Shown: positions 18,722 to 27,958 of the stretch, piece by piece | How the letters are laid out: each line of letters starts with the position of its first letter | How positions within the stretch are numbered: the stretch's first letter is position 1 | Assembly (NCBI RefSeq): GCF_010671605.1 | Contig: NZ_JAABOO010000001.1 | Span: forward strand, 992,001-1,056,000 | DNA length: 64,000 bases | From: Leptobacterium flavescens | GTDB taxonomy: Bacteria; Bacteroidota; Bacteroidia; Flavobacteriales; Flavobacteriaceae | Reading direction: 5' to 3' | Translations under genes and position numbers: made by a program | The notes under the pieces: model-generated | Told to the model about the DNA's origin: nothing | Databases searched by the model: none | The model's input: only the letters and a program-made list of their open reading frames with translations

Positions 18722-19492
18722 TTAATTTATTTTTTCGATATAAAAAGTGGAAGTTCCTGCTGATTCCAAAGTAATCACATTTACATTGTTGTTAGCATCA
18801 AAAATATGAATACTGATCTCATCATTAGCGGAGAACTCAAATACATCCGCCAGATGTAAGGACGCCTGATCATGATCCTGGTTGCTCAGCATAATTCCGG
18901 TAGAAGAAAAACTCACCGGATTGACAGCTGTTCCATTTATTCTTAGTATTGCTCGTAAACCGGAATCATTATTGCTCCCGCTTTGATTCTCAATACTGAT
19001 ATTATACTGTAATCTGTAACGACCTGTCTCAGTAATTCTTAAAGTTTCATCATTTACTAAAACAAAAAGACCAGTATCATCATTCCAAACCTCATTACCA
19101 AAAATCGGCACTTGCAAATTAGATGTAGTTGGAAAATTCAGATCTGTCGTAGTATCCGTATTAGAGAACTTAGCTGAAGAAGGACTACTACTTCCTCCTG
19201 TACCCAGACTCACCCAATTCGGACTGGCAGGAGTACCCATATTATAATCGAAAGTATTGGTAGAAGTGTTATATACCAATAATCCCGTAGCAGGGCTGGA
19301 AATATTATCCCGCTGGGTTGTATTCATCCTTGGTGCTAATACACCTGAACTGGTTGATGAAATATCTAAGGCTGAAGATGCATCCGGAGTATTGGTTCCA
19401 ATACCCACCTGAGCGGTTATCGGTTGCAGATTTGAAAAAAGTAAAAACGCGCATACGGCTACGCCTTTACCAAATAGGCTATTTAAATTCAT
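18722..19492 (-). CDS. Secreted VGIGT-module protein 1, C1q/TNF-like C-terminal domain
   Basis: The 256-residue protein has a signal peptide (residues 1-27) cleaved before Q, then the module QVGIGTNTPDASSALDI, LAPRMNTTQRDNI and ATGLLVYNTSTNTFDY, which ends near residue 95. The C-terminal part (about 105-256) is beta-rich with ITETGRYRLQYNISI, LRINGT and FEFSANDEISI. This resembles C1q/TNF-like jelly-roll domains and ends FYIEKIN. No type IX sorting domain is visible. It is one of seven paralogues within 10 kb. It is preceded by a TATATTTG promoter and a C-rich leader, so it has its own transcription start. A trimeric surface or fibre-like role is plausible but inferred. Confidence 0.8.
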   Translation of the reverse strand: MNLNSLFGKGVAVCAFLLFSNLQPITAQVGIGTNTPDASSALDISSTSSGVLAPRMNTTQRDNISSPATGLLVYNTSTNTFDYNMGTPASPNWVSLGTGGSSSPSSAKFSNTDTTTDLNFPTTSNLQVPIFGNEVWNDDTGLFVLVNDETLRITETGRYRLQYNISIENQSGSNNDSGLRAILRINGTAVNPVSFSSTGIMLSNQDHDQASLHLADVFEFSANDEISIHIFDANNNVNVITLESAGTSTFYIEKIN

Positions 19493-19495
19493 GAC

Positions 19496-19530
19496 TTGGA
19501 GGGCTTAACAATTTATTTGGGACAAATATA
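19496..19530 (-). promoter_or_regulatory. Promoter and C-rich leader of VGIGT protein 1
   Basis: TATATTTG (19530-19523, minus) is a consensus -7 box. The predicted leader of about 24 nt contains AGCCCTCCAA (19505-19496), which recurs in front of paralogues 2, 3 and 4. Confidence 0.7.
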
Positions 19531-19745
19531 ATGTAGTGCTAAACCTACCGACATAAATAAATCGATAAAACAAAGATTTTCACGGCAAAAAACCACTTTT
19601 AACAAAAATTAAAGTGCATTTGACCATGTAAAATGGAAGTATTGAGTATTTAAATAAGCTGATCAATCAGTTATAAAAATACCCGGAAAAAACCTAAAAC
19701 ATTAAATATTATATTCCTATATAAATACTTTTTTAAACAGAATTC

Positions 19746-20489
19746 TTAATTTATTTTTTCTATCTGAACCGTCGAATTCCTAGTATTCAATGTTGTTAAA
19801 TTAGCAGTTCCATTCGAAAGATTCGAACCAAAAGCTATAGTAATAACGTCATTGGCACTCAACGTTAGAATTTCACTCATATGTGCACTGGAATTTGCTG
19901 TAACTCCAAAAAACAGGTCCAGGTTATTACCGGTTGAAGTAGTTGGGGTTCCCTGCATAACTCCATTTACAAAAATTCCGCCTCTCAGCTGAACGTTTCC
20001 ATTAAAATATAAATGGAAGGATATTCTATATCTACCCGCCTCCGCAATTTGAATAGAGGTAGTAGATTGAACATTGAAAAGTGTGGTGTCGTCATTCAAA
20101 ATTAAATTTGAAAAGAGTGGGACATTAGTAACGGTACCAACAGTACCACTAAAATCAATAGTAGTATCAGTACTGTTATATTTTACAGAAAGACTACTCT
20201 TAAGCGATACCCATAATGGTGTAGGTGCATCCGCATAATAATATTCGAACGCATCGGTATCTGTGTTAAAAATAATCAGGCCATTTACCGGACCAGGAAT
20301 AGCATCCCTTTGGGCGGTTGTCAATCTCGGAAATAAAACACCAGCTGTGGTAGAGGTAACATCCAAAGCAGAAGAAGCATCGGGTGTATTGGTTCCTATA
20401 CCAACCTGAGCCGATACTAACTGTAGGTTAAAAACTAATAAAAACGCGCATACGGCTACGCCTTTACTAAATAGGTTATTTGTAGTCAT
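19746..20489 (-). CDS. Secreted VGIGT-module protein 2, C1q/TNF-like C-terminal domain
   Basis: The 247-residue protein has a signal peptide of about 27 residues, with KGVAVCAFLL shared with protein 1, then QVGIGTNTPDASSALDV and FPRLTTAQRDAI. The C-terminal beta domain contains IAEAGRYRISFHLYF, RGGIFVNG and LTLSANDVITI and ends VQIEKIN, matching protein 1 in layout but not closely in sequence. It is probably transcribed alone, with a 250-bp gap on each side and its own promoter. The N-terminal third is much better conserved among paralogues than the C-terminal part. Function is unknown; surface exposure is inferred. Confidence 0.8.
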   Translation of the reverse strand: MTTNNLFSKGVAVCAFLLVFNLQLVSAQVGIGTNTPDASSALDVTSTTAGVLFPRLTTAQRDAIPGPVNGLIIFNTDTDAFEYYYADAPTPLWVSLKSSLSVKYNSTDTTIDFSGTVGTVTNVPLFSNLILNDDTTLFNVQSTTSIQIAEAGRYRISFHLYFNGNVQLRGGIFVNGVMQGTPTTSTGNNLDLFFGVTANSSAHMSEILTLSANDVITIAFGSNLSNGTANLTTLNTRNSTVQIEKIN

Positions 20490-20491
20490 TG

Positions 20492-20525
20492 TTGGAGGGC
20501 TAAAATGTTATACTTTTCAAATATA
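20492..20525 (-). promoter_or_regulatory. Promoter and C-rich leader of VGIGT protein 2
   Basis: TATATTTG (20525-20518, minus) is followed by a leader of about 22 nt containing AGCCCTCCAA (20501-20492) two bases before the ATG. An ACGGGAAAACCGT palindrome lies upstream at 20619-20631. Confidence 0.7.
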
Positions 20526-20702
20526 GTATGCTCCCTAAGGCTTCCGCCGCATTAATCCGATGAATTACAGATATTTACGTTAAAAAACCATTTAAAATAC
20601 GGAAATATACGCTAAACATAACGGGAAAACCGTAAAAATAGTATGAAGATTGTTAATTTTAAACGGTCTATAGTCTCAAAATAGTAATTTTATAACAAAT
20701 GA

Positions 20703-21494
20703 TCACTCCACAATAAATTGAGAAGCTGAAATATTTCCGGTATTCCCATCCGGATTGGTACCCCAGCTAAAGGTAAAATCCTCAAAAGTATCATTAGTAT
20801 AATACCAGAATTCAAACTTGTGCTTCCCTGCAGACAGGGTAATACTTCCTGTTCTCGGGTTACTTCCATTCTGATCAAACCAGTTATCGATAACCAGCAT
20901 TCCATCTATGTACAAACTGCTTCCTTCATCGGAGGAAATAGTAAAGTTAAAAGTCCCGGCATTCTGCACTTCATAGGTTCCCATAAAACGCGCTGTAAAA
21001 CCATCGGTTCCGTTGGTTCTTATAGCACCACCAGCTGCGGCAATGGTCATAGTACCTGTATAAATACCCGAATTGGTTAATTGCGTCATTGTTCTGGGAT
21101 TATCTATGGCCGGAGAAGTTGATCCAAGATCATTGTCAAAGGAATAGAACTGAAGGCCTGTTATGGCACTACTGCTTTCTGCACCAACCTTCACCCAACT
21201 TGCTCCGTTCCAGTAATAAAAGCCGGCATCACTTAACCCCCCGCTACCATCATTGTAAACCAGGGTACTTACAGCCAGGCTTCCGCCATTAGGATTTTGT
21301 ACGGTAGTTGTATCGGTAAGAGAGCCAAGGGATACTCTTGGAATTAAAAGACCGTTTGACAAACTGTTTATATCTAAAGCAGCTTCCGGTGATGTAGTGC
21401 CAATTCCCACCTGTGCATGGAGGTCTTGGAACACGGCCAAACAGCTGAATAGGCAAATAGCTATAATTTTTGATAGAAGTTTATTGATGTACAT
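20703..21494 (-). CDS. Secreted VGIGT-module protein 3 with PA14 domain
   Basis: The 263-residue protein has a signal peptide ending LHA-Q, then VGIGTTSPEAALDI, GLLIPRVSLGSLTDT and a FYYWNGASWVKV segment that closes the N-terminal module near residue 103. Residues of about 110-263 form a PA14-type domain: YEVQNAGTFNFTISSDEGS, LYIDGMLVIDNW and HKFEFWYY are its signature strands, and it ends SQFIVE. PA14 domains often bind carbohydrate, as in adhesins. The leader has AGCCCTCCAA (21506-21497) two bases before the ATG. It is a close relative of protein 4. Confidence 0.85.
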   Translation of the reverse strand: MYINKLLSKIIAICLFSCLAVFQDLHAQVGIGTTSPEAALDINSLSNGLLIPRVSLGSLTDTTTVQNPNGGSLAVSTLVYNDGSGGLSDAGFYYWNGASWVKVGAESSSAITGLQFYSFDNDLGSTSPAIDNPRTMTQLTNSGIYTGTMTIAAAGGAIRTNGTDGFTARFMGTYEVQNAGTFNFTISSDEGSSLYIDGMLVIDNWFDQNGSNPRTGSITLSAGKHKFEFWYYTNDTFEDFTFSWGTNPDGNTGNISASQFIVE

Positions 21495-21548
21495 TGTTGG
21501 AGGGCTATTTAGTATTAAGAAACTCTGTTGAATTATATAAGGATTGAT

Positions 21549-22337
21549 CTACTGTTCTATAGTAAACTGAGAAGCTGCAATAACTCCTGTATTCCCATCG
21601 GGATTTGTTCCCCACTGAAAAGAAAAAGAGTTAGCTCCGCTGTTCTCGTAATACCAGAATTCAAAACGATGCTTCCCCGCGGCCAGGTTTATCGTATTAT
21701 TTCTGGTAGTACTGCTCTGGTCGAACCAGCTTTCTACTATAAGCATATCATCAATGTATAGGCGGCTTCCGTCATCTGAAGTCAGCGAAAAAGTAAAATC
21801 CCCGCTGTTCTGAACCTGATAAACGCCTCTGAAATATACTATGAATCCTTCGCCATTCCCGCTCGGGTCGGTAGTACCAAAAGATGTAGTAGCAAGATCC
21901 CCCGAATAGAATCCGGAAAGATCAGGAGTTGCTAATTCTCTCGGATTATCTATATCGGGCTGAGCCGTATTTGCAATATCAAAAGAGAAGAATTGCATTC
22001 CGGAGATACTTCCGTCACCGTTACTCCTAAGCAGGCTCCACTGAGCGCCATCCCAGTAATAGAATCCCGATTGACCCAAGCCACCGGTTCCGTCGTTATA
22101 TACCAATGTACTTACTGCCAGGCTTCCTCCATTAGGGTTCTGTACCGTGGTTGTATCGGTTAATGAACTTAATGAAACTCTGGGAATAAGTAATCCGTTA
22201 GAAGTGTTGGTAATATCCAGTACGCCTTCGGGAGTATTGGTCCCTATACCTACCTGGGCGTGAATTTTTGGAAGGTTAAAAAATAAAAAGCATACAGCTA
22301 GCGCTATACAACTTTTTAAAAGTTTGGTTGTTTTCAT
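21549..22337 (-). CDS. Secreted VGIGT-module protein 4 with PA14 domain
   Basis: The 262-residue protein has a signal peptide ending IHA-Q and VGIGTNTPEGVLDI, then the segment LTDTTTVQNPNGGSLAVST, identical to that of protein 3. The C-terminal PA14 domain has YQVQNSGDFTFSLTSDDGS, LYIDDMLIVESW and HRFEFWYY and ends SQFTIEQ. Protein identity with protein 3 is high over the whole length, so the pair is a recent duplication. Only about 50 bp separate this gene from protein 3 downstream, so read-through between them is possible. A carbohydrate-binding surface role is inferred from the PA14 fold. Confidence 0.85.
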   Translation of the reverse strand: MKTTKLLKSCIALAVCFLFFNLPKIHAQVGIGTNTPEGVLDITNTSNGLLIPRVSLSSLTDTTTVQNPNGGSLAVSTLVYNDGTGGLGQSGFYYWDGAQWSLLRSNGDGSISGMQFFSFDIANTAQPDIDNPRELATPDLSGFYSGDLATTSFGTTDPSGNGEGFIVYFRGVYQVQNSGDFTFSLTSDDGSRLYIDDMLIVESWFDQSSTTRNNTINLAAGKHRFEFWYYENSGANSFSFQWGTNPDGNTGVIAASQFTIEQ

Positions 22338-22340
22338 TTA

Positions 22341-22370
22341 TTGGAGGGCGTTTAGGTTGTTGCAAATATA
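22341..22370 (-). promoter_or_regulatory. Promoter and C-rich leader of VGIGT protein 4
   Basis: TATATTTG (22370-22363, minus) predicts a leader of about 19 nt that contains GCCCTCCAA (22349-22341) just before the ATG. Confidence 0.68.
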
Positions 22371-22465
22371 GCATATAGATAAGGTTAAATTTCAATTTTT
22401 ATTATACTTTTTAAACAAAATTTAACATTTATTTACCTATTAATGCCATAATCCTAATCTCCCAA

Positions 22466-23212
22466 TTATCGATATGCCTGATAGATTATTACCACACTGT
22501 CTGCGAAAGAATTCACGTTTAAGGTAAAGCCGTCATCATTAAAAGATGTCAGGGATGCTGATGTAATTCCCAGGGAGTTTCCATTTTGATTACTGTATCG
22601 AATCCCGATACAATTAGTACTGGAAGCGTATCTGGAAATATCATTAATCGAGTTTCCGGAACCACCACCGTAAATAACCTGCTGATCAATACTTCCGCTA
22701 TCGTCTCTTGCATATCCTTTCATATATCCATAAGCGTTGGCAATCCCGCTATCATTATTACTGGTTCCGTTATCCGAATTCAGGTCGTAATTCTCTACAT
22801 TGGCATAAGCTGTAAAGCTGATACTTTTAGGTTTAAAAGGAAGTCCAGCAATTGTCAGGTTACCACTGGCTGTAATCCTGGCCTTACCAATATAGGTTTG
22901 CTGCGTTTCCTGACCGAGTTTTTCCCAGGAAGTTCCATTCCAGTAATAGAATCCTTTATCTGTTAAAGAACCATTCCCGTCATTGTACACCAAAGTACTT
23001 TCTTCAGGAGTTTCTCCTTCCGGACTTTGAACGGTTACTGTATCGGTTAAAGAATTCAGGGAAACTCTCGGAAGTAATATTCCCTGATTGGGACTGTTAA
23101 TATCCAGTGCTGCTTTGGGGGCTGATGTACCGATCCCTACCTGGGCATTTAAGTTCTCAGAGATGCTGATTATCAGAAGGATCAGTAGTACTTTATAGAT
23201 TGATATTTTCAT
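22466..23212 (-). CDS. Secreted VGIGT-module protein 5, unknown C-terminal domain
   Basis: The 248-residue protein has a signal peptide ending LNA-Q and VGIGTSAPKAALDI, then LLPRVSLNSLTDT and FYYWNGTSWEKLG, so the N-terminal module is of the protein 3/4 subtype. The C-terminal domain (about 110-248) differs from the other paralogues. It contains GKARITASGNLTIAGLPFKP, a Gly/Ser/Asn-rich middle and the ending DSVVIIYQAYR. I do not recognise that fold. The leader carries CCCCTAA (23221-23215) four bases before the ATG, a variant of the C-rich motif. Placement at the start of the minus-strand array suggests the same expression programme. Confidence 0.75.
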   Translation of the reverse strand: MKISIYKVLLILLIISISENLNAQVGIGTSAPKAALDINSPNQGILLPRVSLNSLTDTVTVQSPEGETPEESTLVYNDGNGSLTDKGFYYWNGTSWEKLGQETQQTYIGKARITASGNLTIAGLPFKPKSISFTAYANVENYDLNSDNGTSNNDSGIANAYGYMKGYARDDSGSIDQQVIYGGGSGNSINDISRYASSTNCIGIRYSNQNGNSLGITSASLTSFNDDGFTLNVNSFADSVVIIYQAYR

Positions 23213-23838
23213 TGTTAGGGGACTTTAAATTATACTCCAAAATTAGCTCCCGGGCTAAGATTTCTACTTTTAGATTCGCTAGAAAAGCAGTAAGTTTCGA
23301 TGAATCGACAGGTTAATACGATAAACGTTTTTAATTGCTACGGGAATCCCGTAAAAAATCGGGCTTAAATAATAAAGATTTTAGCTGATCAGGAATTATT
23401 AAAAAAAATATTTCCCTGTTTCATTCAGATAAAAAAAGTTGAATTTCTGTTAAAAAGAGATTCAATTGTAAGGTTTTCTGAAAGTCATGAAAGCATACGT
23501 TTAAAAAAGCTTAATTTTTTATAAATCAGCCAATTAATCAGCAATGAAAGTAGGTGAAAAGCTTTCACATGGAGAAAGTATCCTCATTTTAAGATACGTT
23601 TAACCATAATTTGGGGAAGGTTTAAACCTACATTTATTATAAAAAGATTATTTACTCTCATTTTCAAATATTCTATATACTAAGGAGAATTTATATAATA
23701 TTAACACAGCTGTTTTTAATTCTTAATAAACTATTTCTTAACTTGAAGTATGCAAAACGCCCCTGCTAAACTCAAATTCGAAACATATTAAACTTAGATT
23801 GCGCCCCCCATAATTGGATAATTAAATTTTATTAAATT
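23213..23838. other. 626-bp AT-rich divergent intergenic region
   Basis: No coding frame is supported. It separates the minus-strand VGIGT array from the KAS-like gene. It holds the palindrome TACGGGAATCCCGTA (23339-23353, 6-bp arms) and a C6 run at 23804-23809, 29 bp before the next ATG. The palindrome is a possible operator. Confidence 0.5.
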
Positions 23839-24912
23839 ATGGAACAGAAGAATGTGTACATCGCCAAAATCAAGTCAATTTTTCCTCAGACCTATGATGC
23901 CGTTTATTTCGCCGATAAGGTATATCCTTCGAAAAGATATGGGGAAAGGACCAACACATTAGCGACCCGATTAGCCAGTACATTTGGAGTGGATAACCGC
24001 CCCAGTGTTCTGGATTTTGATGTGTATCCGGAAATTAAACTTAAGAACGAGAACGATCACCCGAAAATGTGGGGGACTACGATCGTAAATGAACTGACTC
24101 AGGAAATCGATAAAGACGAGATCGGAATGTTTTGCCTGAGCTATAATGCATCTTATCACACAGATATTTTACCAAACCTGGCTTGCCAGATAGCAATTAA
24201 TTCAGGGCTCGAAGACCTGGATGCAACGGAAGAGCTACCGTATTACGGTTGTGCAGCCGGGGTATACTCTTTAAATCAGGCTGTAAGGTATTGCCAGGCT
24301 TTCGACAGGCCTGCCATTGTATTTGTCTTCGATCAGTGTACAATTAAGATGAAACAACTCGATCCGGATGACAAGGATTTCAATAAGATCCTTGTATCTA
24401 ATCTTTTGTTTAATGACGGAGGTATCGGGTTATTAGTAGTTCCCGAACGTCTGAAGGATAAATTCGATCATCCTGTAATGAAAGTTAATGATATATATAA
24501 ATATCATACTCCGGGGCATCTTATTAAGATGACCGATGGGAAATTTATTATGGACAGTCAGTTAAAGAATGTAGTTCCCAAACTGGTTTCTGAAAAACTT
24601 ATCAAACCAATCCTGGAAAGGAACGATCTGGAAATTGAAGATATAGACGAATGGTCCATTCACCAAGGAGGAACTAAAGTCATCAAGCAGTTTTCAAGAG
24701 ATGATCATTTAGGCCTTGATGAAGAAAAACTAACGCCTTCCATAGAGCAATTTCACAAATACGGTAACACCAGTGCTTCCAGTTGTTTATACGTTCTGGA
24801 GCGTTTCTTTAATTCCAAGCAGGCCGATACAACCGCTACCGGTTCAAAAGGCCTCCTGGTAGGTTTTGGCGCCGGTTACTACCTGGCTGCTTTATTTTAC
24901 GAATGGAGTTGA
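23839..24912 (+). CDS. Beta-ketoacyl-ACP synthase III / type III PKS-like enzyme
   Basis: The 357-residue protein belongs to the thiolase superfamily. The catalytic triad is visible: Cys138 in YYGCAAG, His275 in SIHQGG and Asn310 in YGNTSASS. It ends with a LLVGFGAGYYLAALFYEW strand like KAS III and chalcone-synthase-like enzymes. The expected reaction is decarboxylative Claisen condensation of an acyl thioester with a malonyl unit. There is no acyl carrier protein or other fatty acid or polyketide gene nearby, so it looks like an orphan enzyme and its product is unknown. It is divergent from VGIGT protein 5, and its leader contains CCCCCCA. It is less likely to be the housekeeping FabH because the sequence is diverged. 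Confidence 0.8.
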   Translation: MEQKNVYIAKIKSIFPQTYDAVYFADKVYPSKRYGERTNTLATRLASTFGVDNRPSVLDFDVYPEIKLKNENDHPKMWGTTIVNELTQEIDKDEIGMFCLSYNASYHTDILPNLACQIAINSGLEDLDATEELPYYGCAAGVYSLNQAVRYCQAFDRPAIVFVFDQCTIKMKQLDPDDKDFNKILVSNLLFNDGGIGLLVVPERLKDKFDHPVMKVNDIYKYHTPGHLIKMTDGKFIMDSQLKNVVPKLVSEKLIKPILERNDLEIEDIDEWSIHQGGTKVIKQFSRDDHLGLDEEKLTPSIEQFHKYGNTSASSCLYVLERFFNSKQADTTATGSKGLLVGFGAGYYLAALFYEWS

Positions 24913-24935
24913 TCCATTCCTTAAAGTGTTAAATA

Positions 24936-24975
24936 AATAAAGGCCTTTGCAAATAACAAGGGCCTTTATTTTTAT
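24936..24975. terminator. Bidirectional terminator
   Basis: A 10-bp stem (AATAAAGGCC with GGCCTTTATT) and T-rich flank lies between the convergent KAS-like gene and VGIGT protein 6. Confidence 0.8.
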
Positions 24976-25012
24976 CAATTATACTATAATAAAACGGACA
25001 ATTGTCCTTGTA

Positions 25013-26485
25013 TTATCTTATACTCAGGTTAAGTGAGAATACCGTTAATTGTGAACTTCCTCCGGAGCCTGTAAGGCGTTGTGCCCATATTTCAATATAA
25101 TCATTCGGGTCAAGGTCTACCGTACCTACAATGGCCAAACTGTTAATATCTGCTGTATTGTTTACACGCATTAAAGTATTGGTTTCGACCAGTTCATCAG
25201 TTCCGTTCTTTACAATTAAAAAAGCATAAAAATTACCGAAATCATTTCCCCTTACCGATAAAGATGCGTTTACTTGAAAGGTCCTTCTTTCCCGGCCTTC
25301 ATACCGCAATCTGTTATCTTGCGGAGAACTCACCCTAAACAGGTTTACCGCAGTAGTATTATTTGCTCCTGAATTCCCTTCCAGGTTAAATGCTCCTGCT
25401 GCTGCAGGTACGTTTTGTACAAATCCTGTTACGATATCACCGTTATAATAAATATTCCCGGACGAAGCAAAATCATTTTCTATCGGAAGACCATTACAGT
25501 TAACATCCCATTGTGTACTGAAATTATATCCGGTTGCTGCAGTAGTATAACCGTTTACAAAATCTCCCGCTCCGGAAAAAGTACTACTCTGAAGTGTACC
25601 CGTATCATTTACCGTAGGGTCACTGCTTACATCTATTCCGATCTCTCCGGAATCAACAACAAAGAATCCTCCAATCTGTGTGATAAGGTCAAAGGTACCT
25701 GTAAAGGTTTCCATGGTTCCCCCATTATTATTCAGCCACCCCAGGTTATTCAACAGAAGTGTTCCTATATTATTAAAGGTAATTCCATCAGTAAAAAAAG
25801 CATATTGGACAATAGACATAAAGGTTAATGATCCCCCATCGATGGTTCCCACCGTACCTGATCCACCTCCGGAAAATACAGATCCCTGTACAATAACACG
25901 TTCCGCAGCCGTCAATGTCAGGTTAAAAATACTACCTCCCGGTGCTGCTACAGTAAGGCTTCGTATAGAGATACCTGTTGTTCCCTCAAAAACCGTCCCT
26001 CCTATTCTCAATAAAACGTCTTCCCCTACATCATTCCCTCTTAAGTAAGCGTTATTAGCGTCTATAGGTGCTGCCAAAGTAATGGTTCCGTTTATTTCGT
26101 ACAAGGTGTTTTCATCCAGAAGATATTTAATTCCACCTCCGGCGGTTAATTCATCGGCCAAGTCAGCTGCCGACTTTACGATCTTGTAATTAGATCTTTT
26201 ATCAGAATCCTTGATAATCTCCACCCATGAACTTCCACTGTAAAAGTAAAATGAGCTGGTATCGGTATCGTAAACCATCAGACCGGAAGCAGGAGAACTT
26301 ATGGCAGCTCGTTCTGCCGTGGTCATCCTGGGAGCTAAAAATCCCTGCGAATCCGAAGTAATGTCCAGTGCAGCTGAAGCATCCGGTGTATTTGTACCAA
26401 TACCGACCTGTGCCTGGGTTTTAGAATTAAAAAATAAGAATGCTGAAAAAAACAGAAACGTCAGCCAAAACTTTCTTTTTTCCAT
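25013..26485 (-). CDS. Secreted VGIGT-module protein 6, large beta-rich form
   Basis: At 490 residues this is the longest paralogue. A signal peptide ends TQA-Q, followed by VGIGTNTPDASAALDI, LAPRMTTAERAAI and FYFYSGSSWVEI. Residues of about 105-330 form a Gly/Thr/Asn-rich region with repeated short hydrophobic strands (ISIRSLTVAAPGG, IFNLTLTAAERVIVQG, GITFNNIGTLLLNNLG) that suggests a beta-helix. The last 120 residues form a C1q-like beta domain with FLIVKNGTDELV and VDLDPNDYIEIWAQR. The layout of module, stalk and globular head resembles a fibre. The leader contains CAGCCCCCC (26519-26511) and a small ATTCCA/TGGAAT hairpin. Confidence 0.75.
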   Translation of the reverse strand: MEKRKFWLTFLFFSAFLFFNSKTQAQVGIGTNTPDASAALDITSDSQGFLAPRMTTAERAAISSPASGLMVYDTDTSSFYFYSGSSWVEIIKDSDKRSNYKIVKSAADLADELTAGGGIKYLLDENTLYEINGTITLAAPIDANNAYLRGNDVGEDVLLRIGGTVFEGTTGISIRSLTVAAPGGSIFNLTLTAAERVIVQGSVFSGGGSGTVGTIDGGSLTFMSIVQYAFFTDGITFNNIGTLLLNNLGWLNNNGGTMETFTGTFDLITQIGGFFVVDSGEIGIDVSSDPTVNDTGTLQSSTFSGAGDFVNGYTTAATGYNFSTQWDVNCNGLPIENDFASSGNIYYNGDIVTGFVQNVPAAAGAFNLEGNSGANNTTAVNLFRVSSPQDNRLRYEGRERRTFQVNASLSVRGNDFGNFYAFLIVKNGTDELVETNTLMRVNNTADINSLAIVGTVDLDPNDYIEIWAQRLTGSGGSSQLTVFSLNLSIR

Positions 26486-26599
26486 AATAAGTAGGTTTTA
26501 AAGATTTAGCGGGGGGCTGACAATATGTAGATTCCACAATATAACTATGGAATATTATGGTGGCAAAATAAAAGCTTTTCTTAAAAAAAACAAAAAAAA

Positions 26600-27826
26600 T
26601 TACGCTAATTCCTTCTTTTTTAGTTCTATAACGGTGATTTCCGGCCATATACCTACTCTCCCGGGATATGCCAGGTACCCAAAACCTCGGTTTACATTGA
26701 TATACTGACCCAGTTCTTCATAGATCCCCGCCCAGTATTTATAGCGCCATTTTACGGGGCTCCACTTAATAAGTCCCGGGATCTCGATCCCGAATTGCAT
26801 CCCGTGTGTATGTCCGCTTAGGGTTAAGTGATAGTGATAATCATCCTGAATTACCTGATTCTCCCAATGAGACGGATCATGGCTCATCAGGATCTTAAAA
26901 TCGTCCTTTTGAATTCCACTGGCTGCTTTTCCAAGGTCTCCTGCTTTTTTAAAACCTCCTGCACCCCAGTTCTCCACTCCTATCAGGGCGATTCTCTCAC
27001 CGTCTTTTTCCAGGTACCTGTTTTCATTCAAAAGAAGGTCGAAGCCCATCTCTTTTTGAAGATCCTTAAGCTGATCCAGGTTTTTAGTTTTTTCTTCCGG
27101 GCTCGACCATGAAATATAATCTCCGTAATCATGGTTCCCGAGAACTGAGAATTTACCGTCCCTGGCCGTGAGTTTTGAAAAAGTATCTTTCCAGGGTAAC
27201 ATTTCCCTGGCTTCATTGTTAACCATATCTCCCGTAAAAAGGATCACATCGCTTTCCTGCTCGTTGACCAGGTCTACGGCGTATTCTATTTTGCTTTTAT
27301 TGTCGAAACTTCCGGAGTGGATATCGCTTATCTGTGTAATCCTGTATCCATCAAATGCATCCGGCAGATCATCAAAATGAAGGGTATACCTCAACACTCT
27401 GAAATTGTATTTCCCCTTATACATTCCATAAAGAAGAGATGTAAACGGAATAGCAGCAATTCCAAGGGCAATTGTGCTGATAAATTTTCTTCTGGAAAGT
27501 ACTGTAAACGATTGTCCCTGCCCAAAGAATTTATTATAAACACCTGCTCCCAAACGGTAGAGGTCTTCTCCGAATAAAAAAGGAATAACACAGAGGCTGG
27601 ATACTATAAAAGTAAGTAAGAACCCAAAGGCATAGCTTCTGGCCGGTGTCATCAGTCTTGACTGTTCGCTCAAAAAGGCGAACTGATAAATAAAGCTCCC
27701 CAGGATCACCAAAGACAATACTATATAAGAGTAATGAATCCAGTTAATTCTGGTTAGTGTCCTGACTGATTGAAAAGCATACCAACTCAATACAAGATAA
27801 AAAAGAATAAAAATAAACCAACGCAT
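26600..27826 (-). CDS. Membrane-anchored metallophosphoesterase (YkuE-like)
   Basis: The 408-residue protein has about three hydrophobic spans near residues 3-20, 33-53 and 65-85, plus a further hydrophobic segment at 114-135. A calcineurin-like catalytic domain follows. The dimetal site residues are visible: SDIH (Asp168, His170), TGD (Asp200), GNHD (Asn231, His232), MSHDP and GHTHG near residue 345. Enzymes of this type hydrolyse phosphoesters, often UDP-sugar or lipid-linked substrates; the substrate here is unknown. The gene is divergent from nothing nearby. It precedes VGIGT protein 6 by about 115 bp on the same strand and could be upstream of it in a transcript. Confidence 0.88.
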   Translation of the reverse strand: MRWFIFILFYLVLSWYAFQSVRTLTRINWIHYSYIVLSLVILGSFIYQFAFLSEQSRLMTPARSYAFGFLLTFIVSSLCVIPFLFGEDLYRLGAGVYNKFFGQGQSFTVLSRRKFISTIALGIAAIPFTSLLYGMYKGKYNFRVLRYTLHFDDLPDAFDGYRITQISDIHSGSFDNKSKIEYAVDLVNEQESDVILFTGDMVNNEAREMLPWKDTFSKLTARDGKFSVLGNHDYGDYISWSSPEEKTKNLDQLKDLQKEMGFDLLLNENRYLEKDGERIALIGVENWGAGGFKKAGDLGKAASGIQKDDFKILMSHDPSHWENQVIQDDYHYHLTLSGHTHGMQFGIEIPGLIKWSPVKWRYKYWAGIYEELGQYINVNRGFGYLAYPGRVGIWPEITVIELKKKELA

Positions 27827-27958
27827 CTTCAGGTATTTAAAGCCGCAAAGTTACTTTTATTCGAAGGTATAAGCCCGGGCTTTAAAAATTATTTAACTAA
27901 TTCACTGAGGCCAGTATCAAAGAAATACGGAATGCGTCGGTTTCTGCCTTTCTTCCCC

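Noticed and set aside
26600-27826. Tat signal in the metallophosphoesterase (SRRKF near residue 111)
   Set aside because: The motif is internal, after three membrane spans, so it cannot act as an N-terminal Tat signal.
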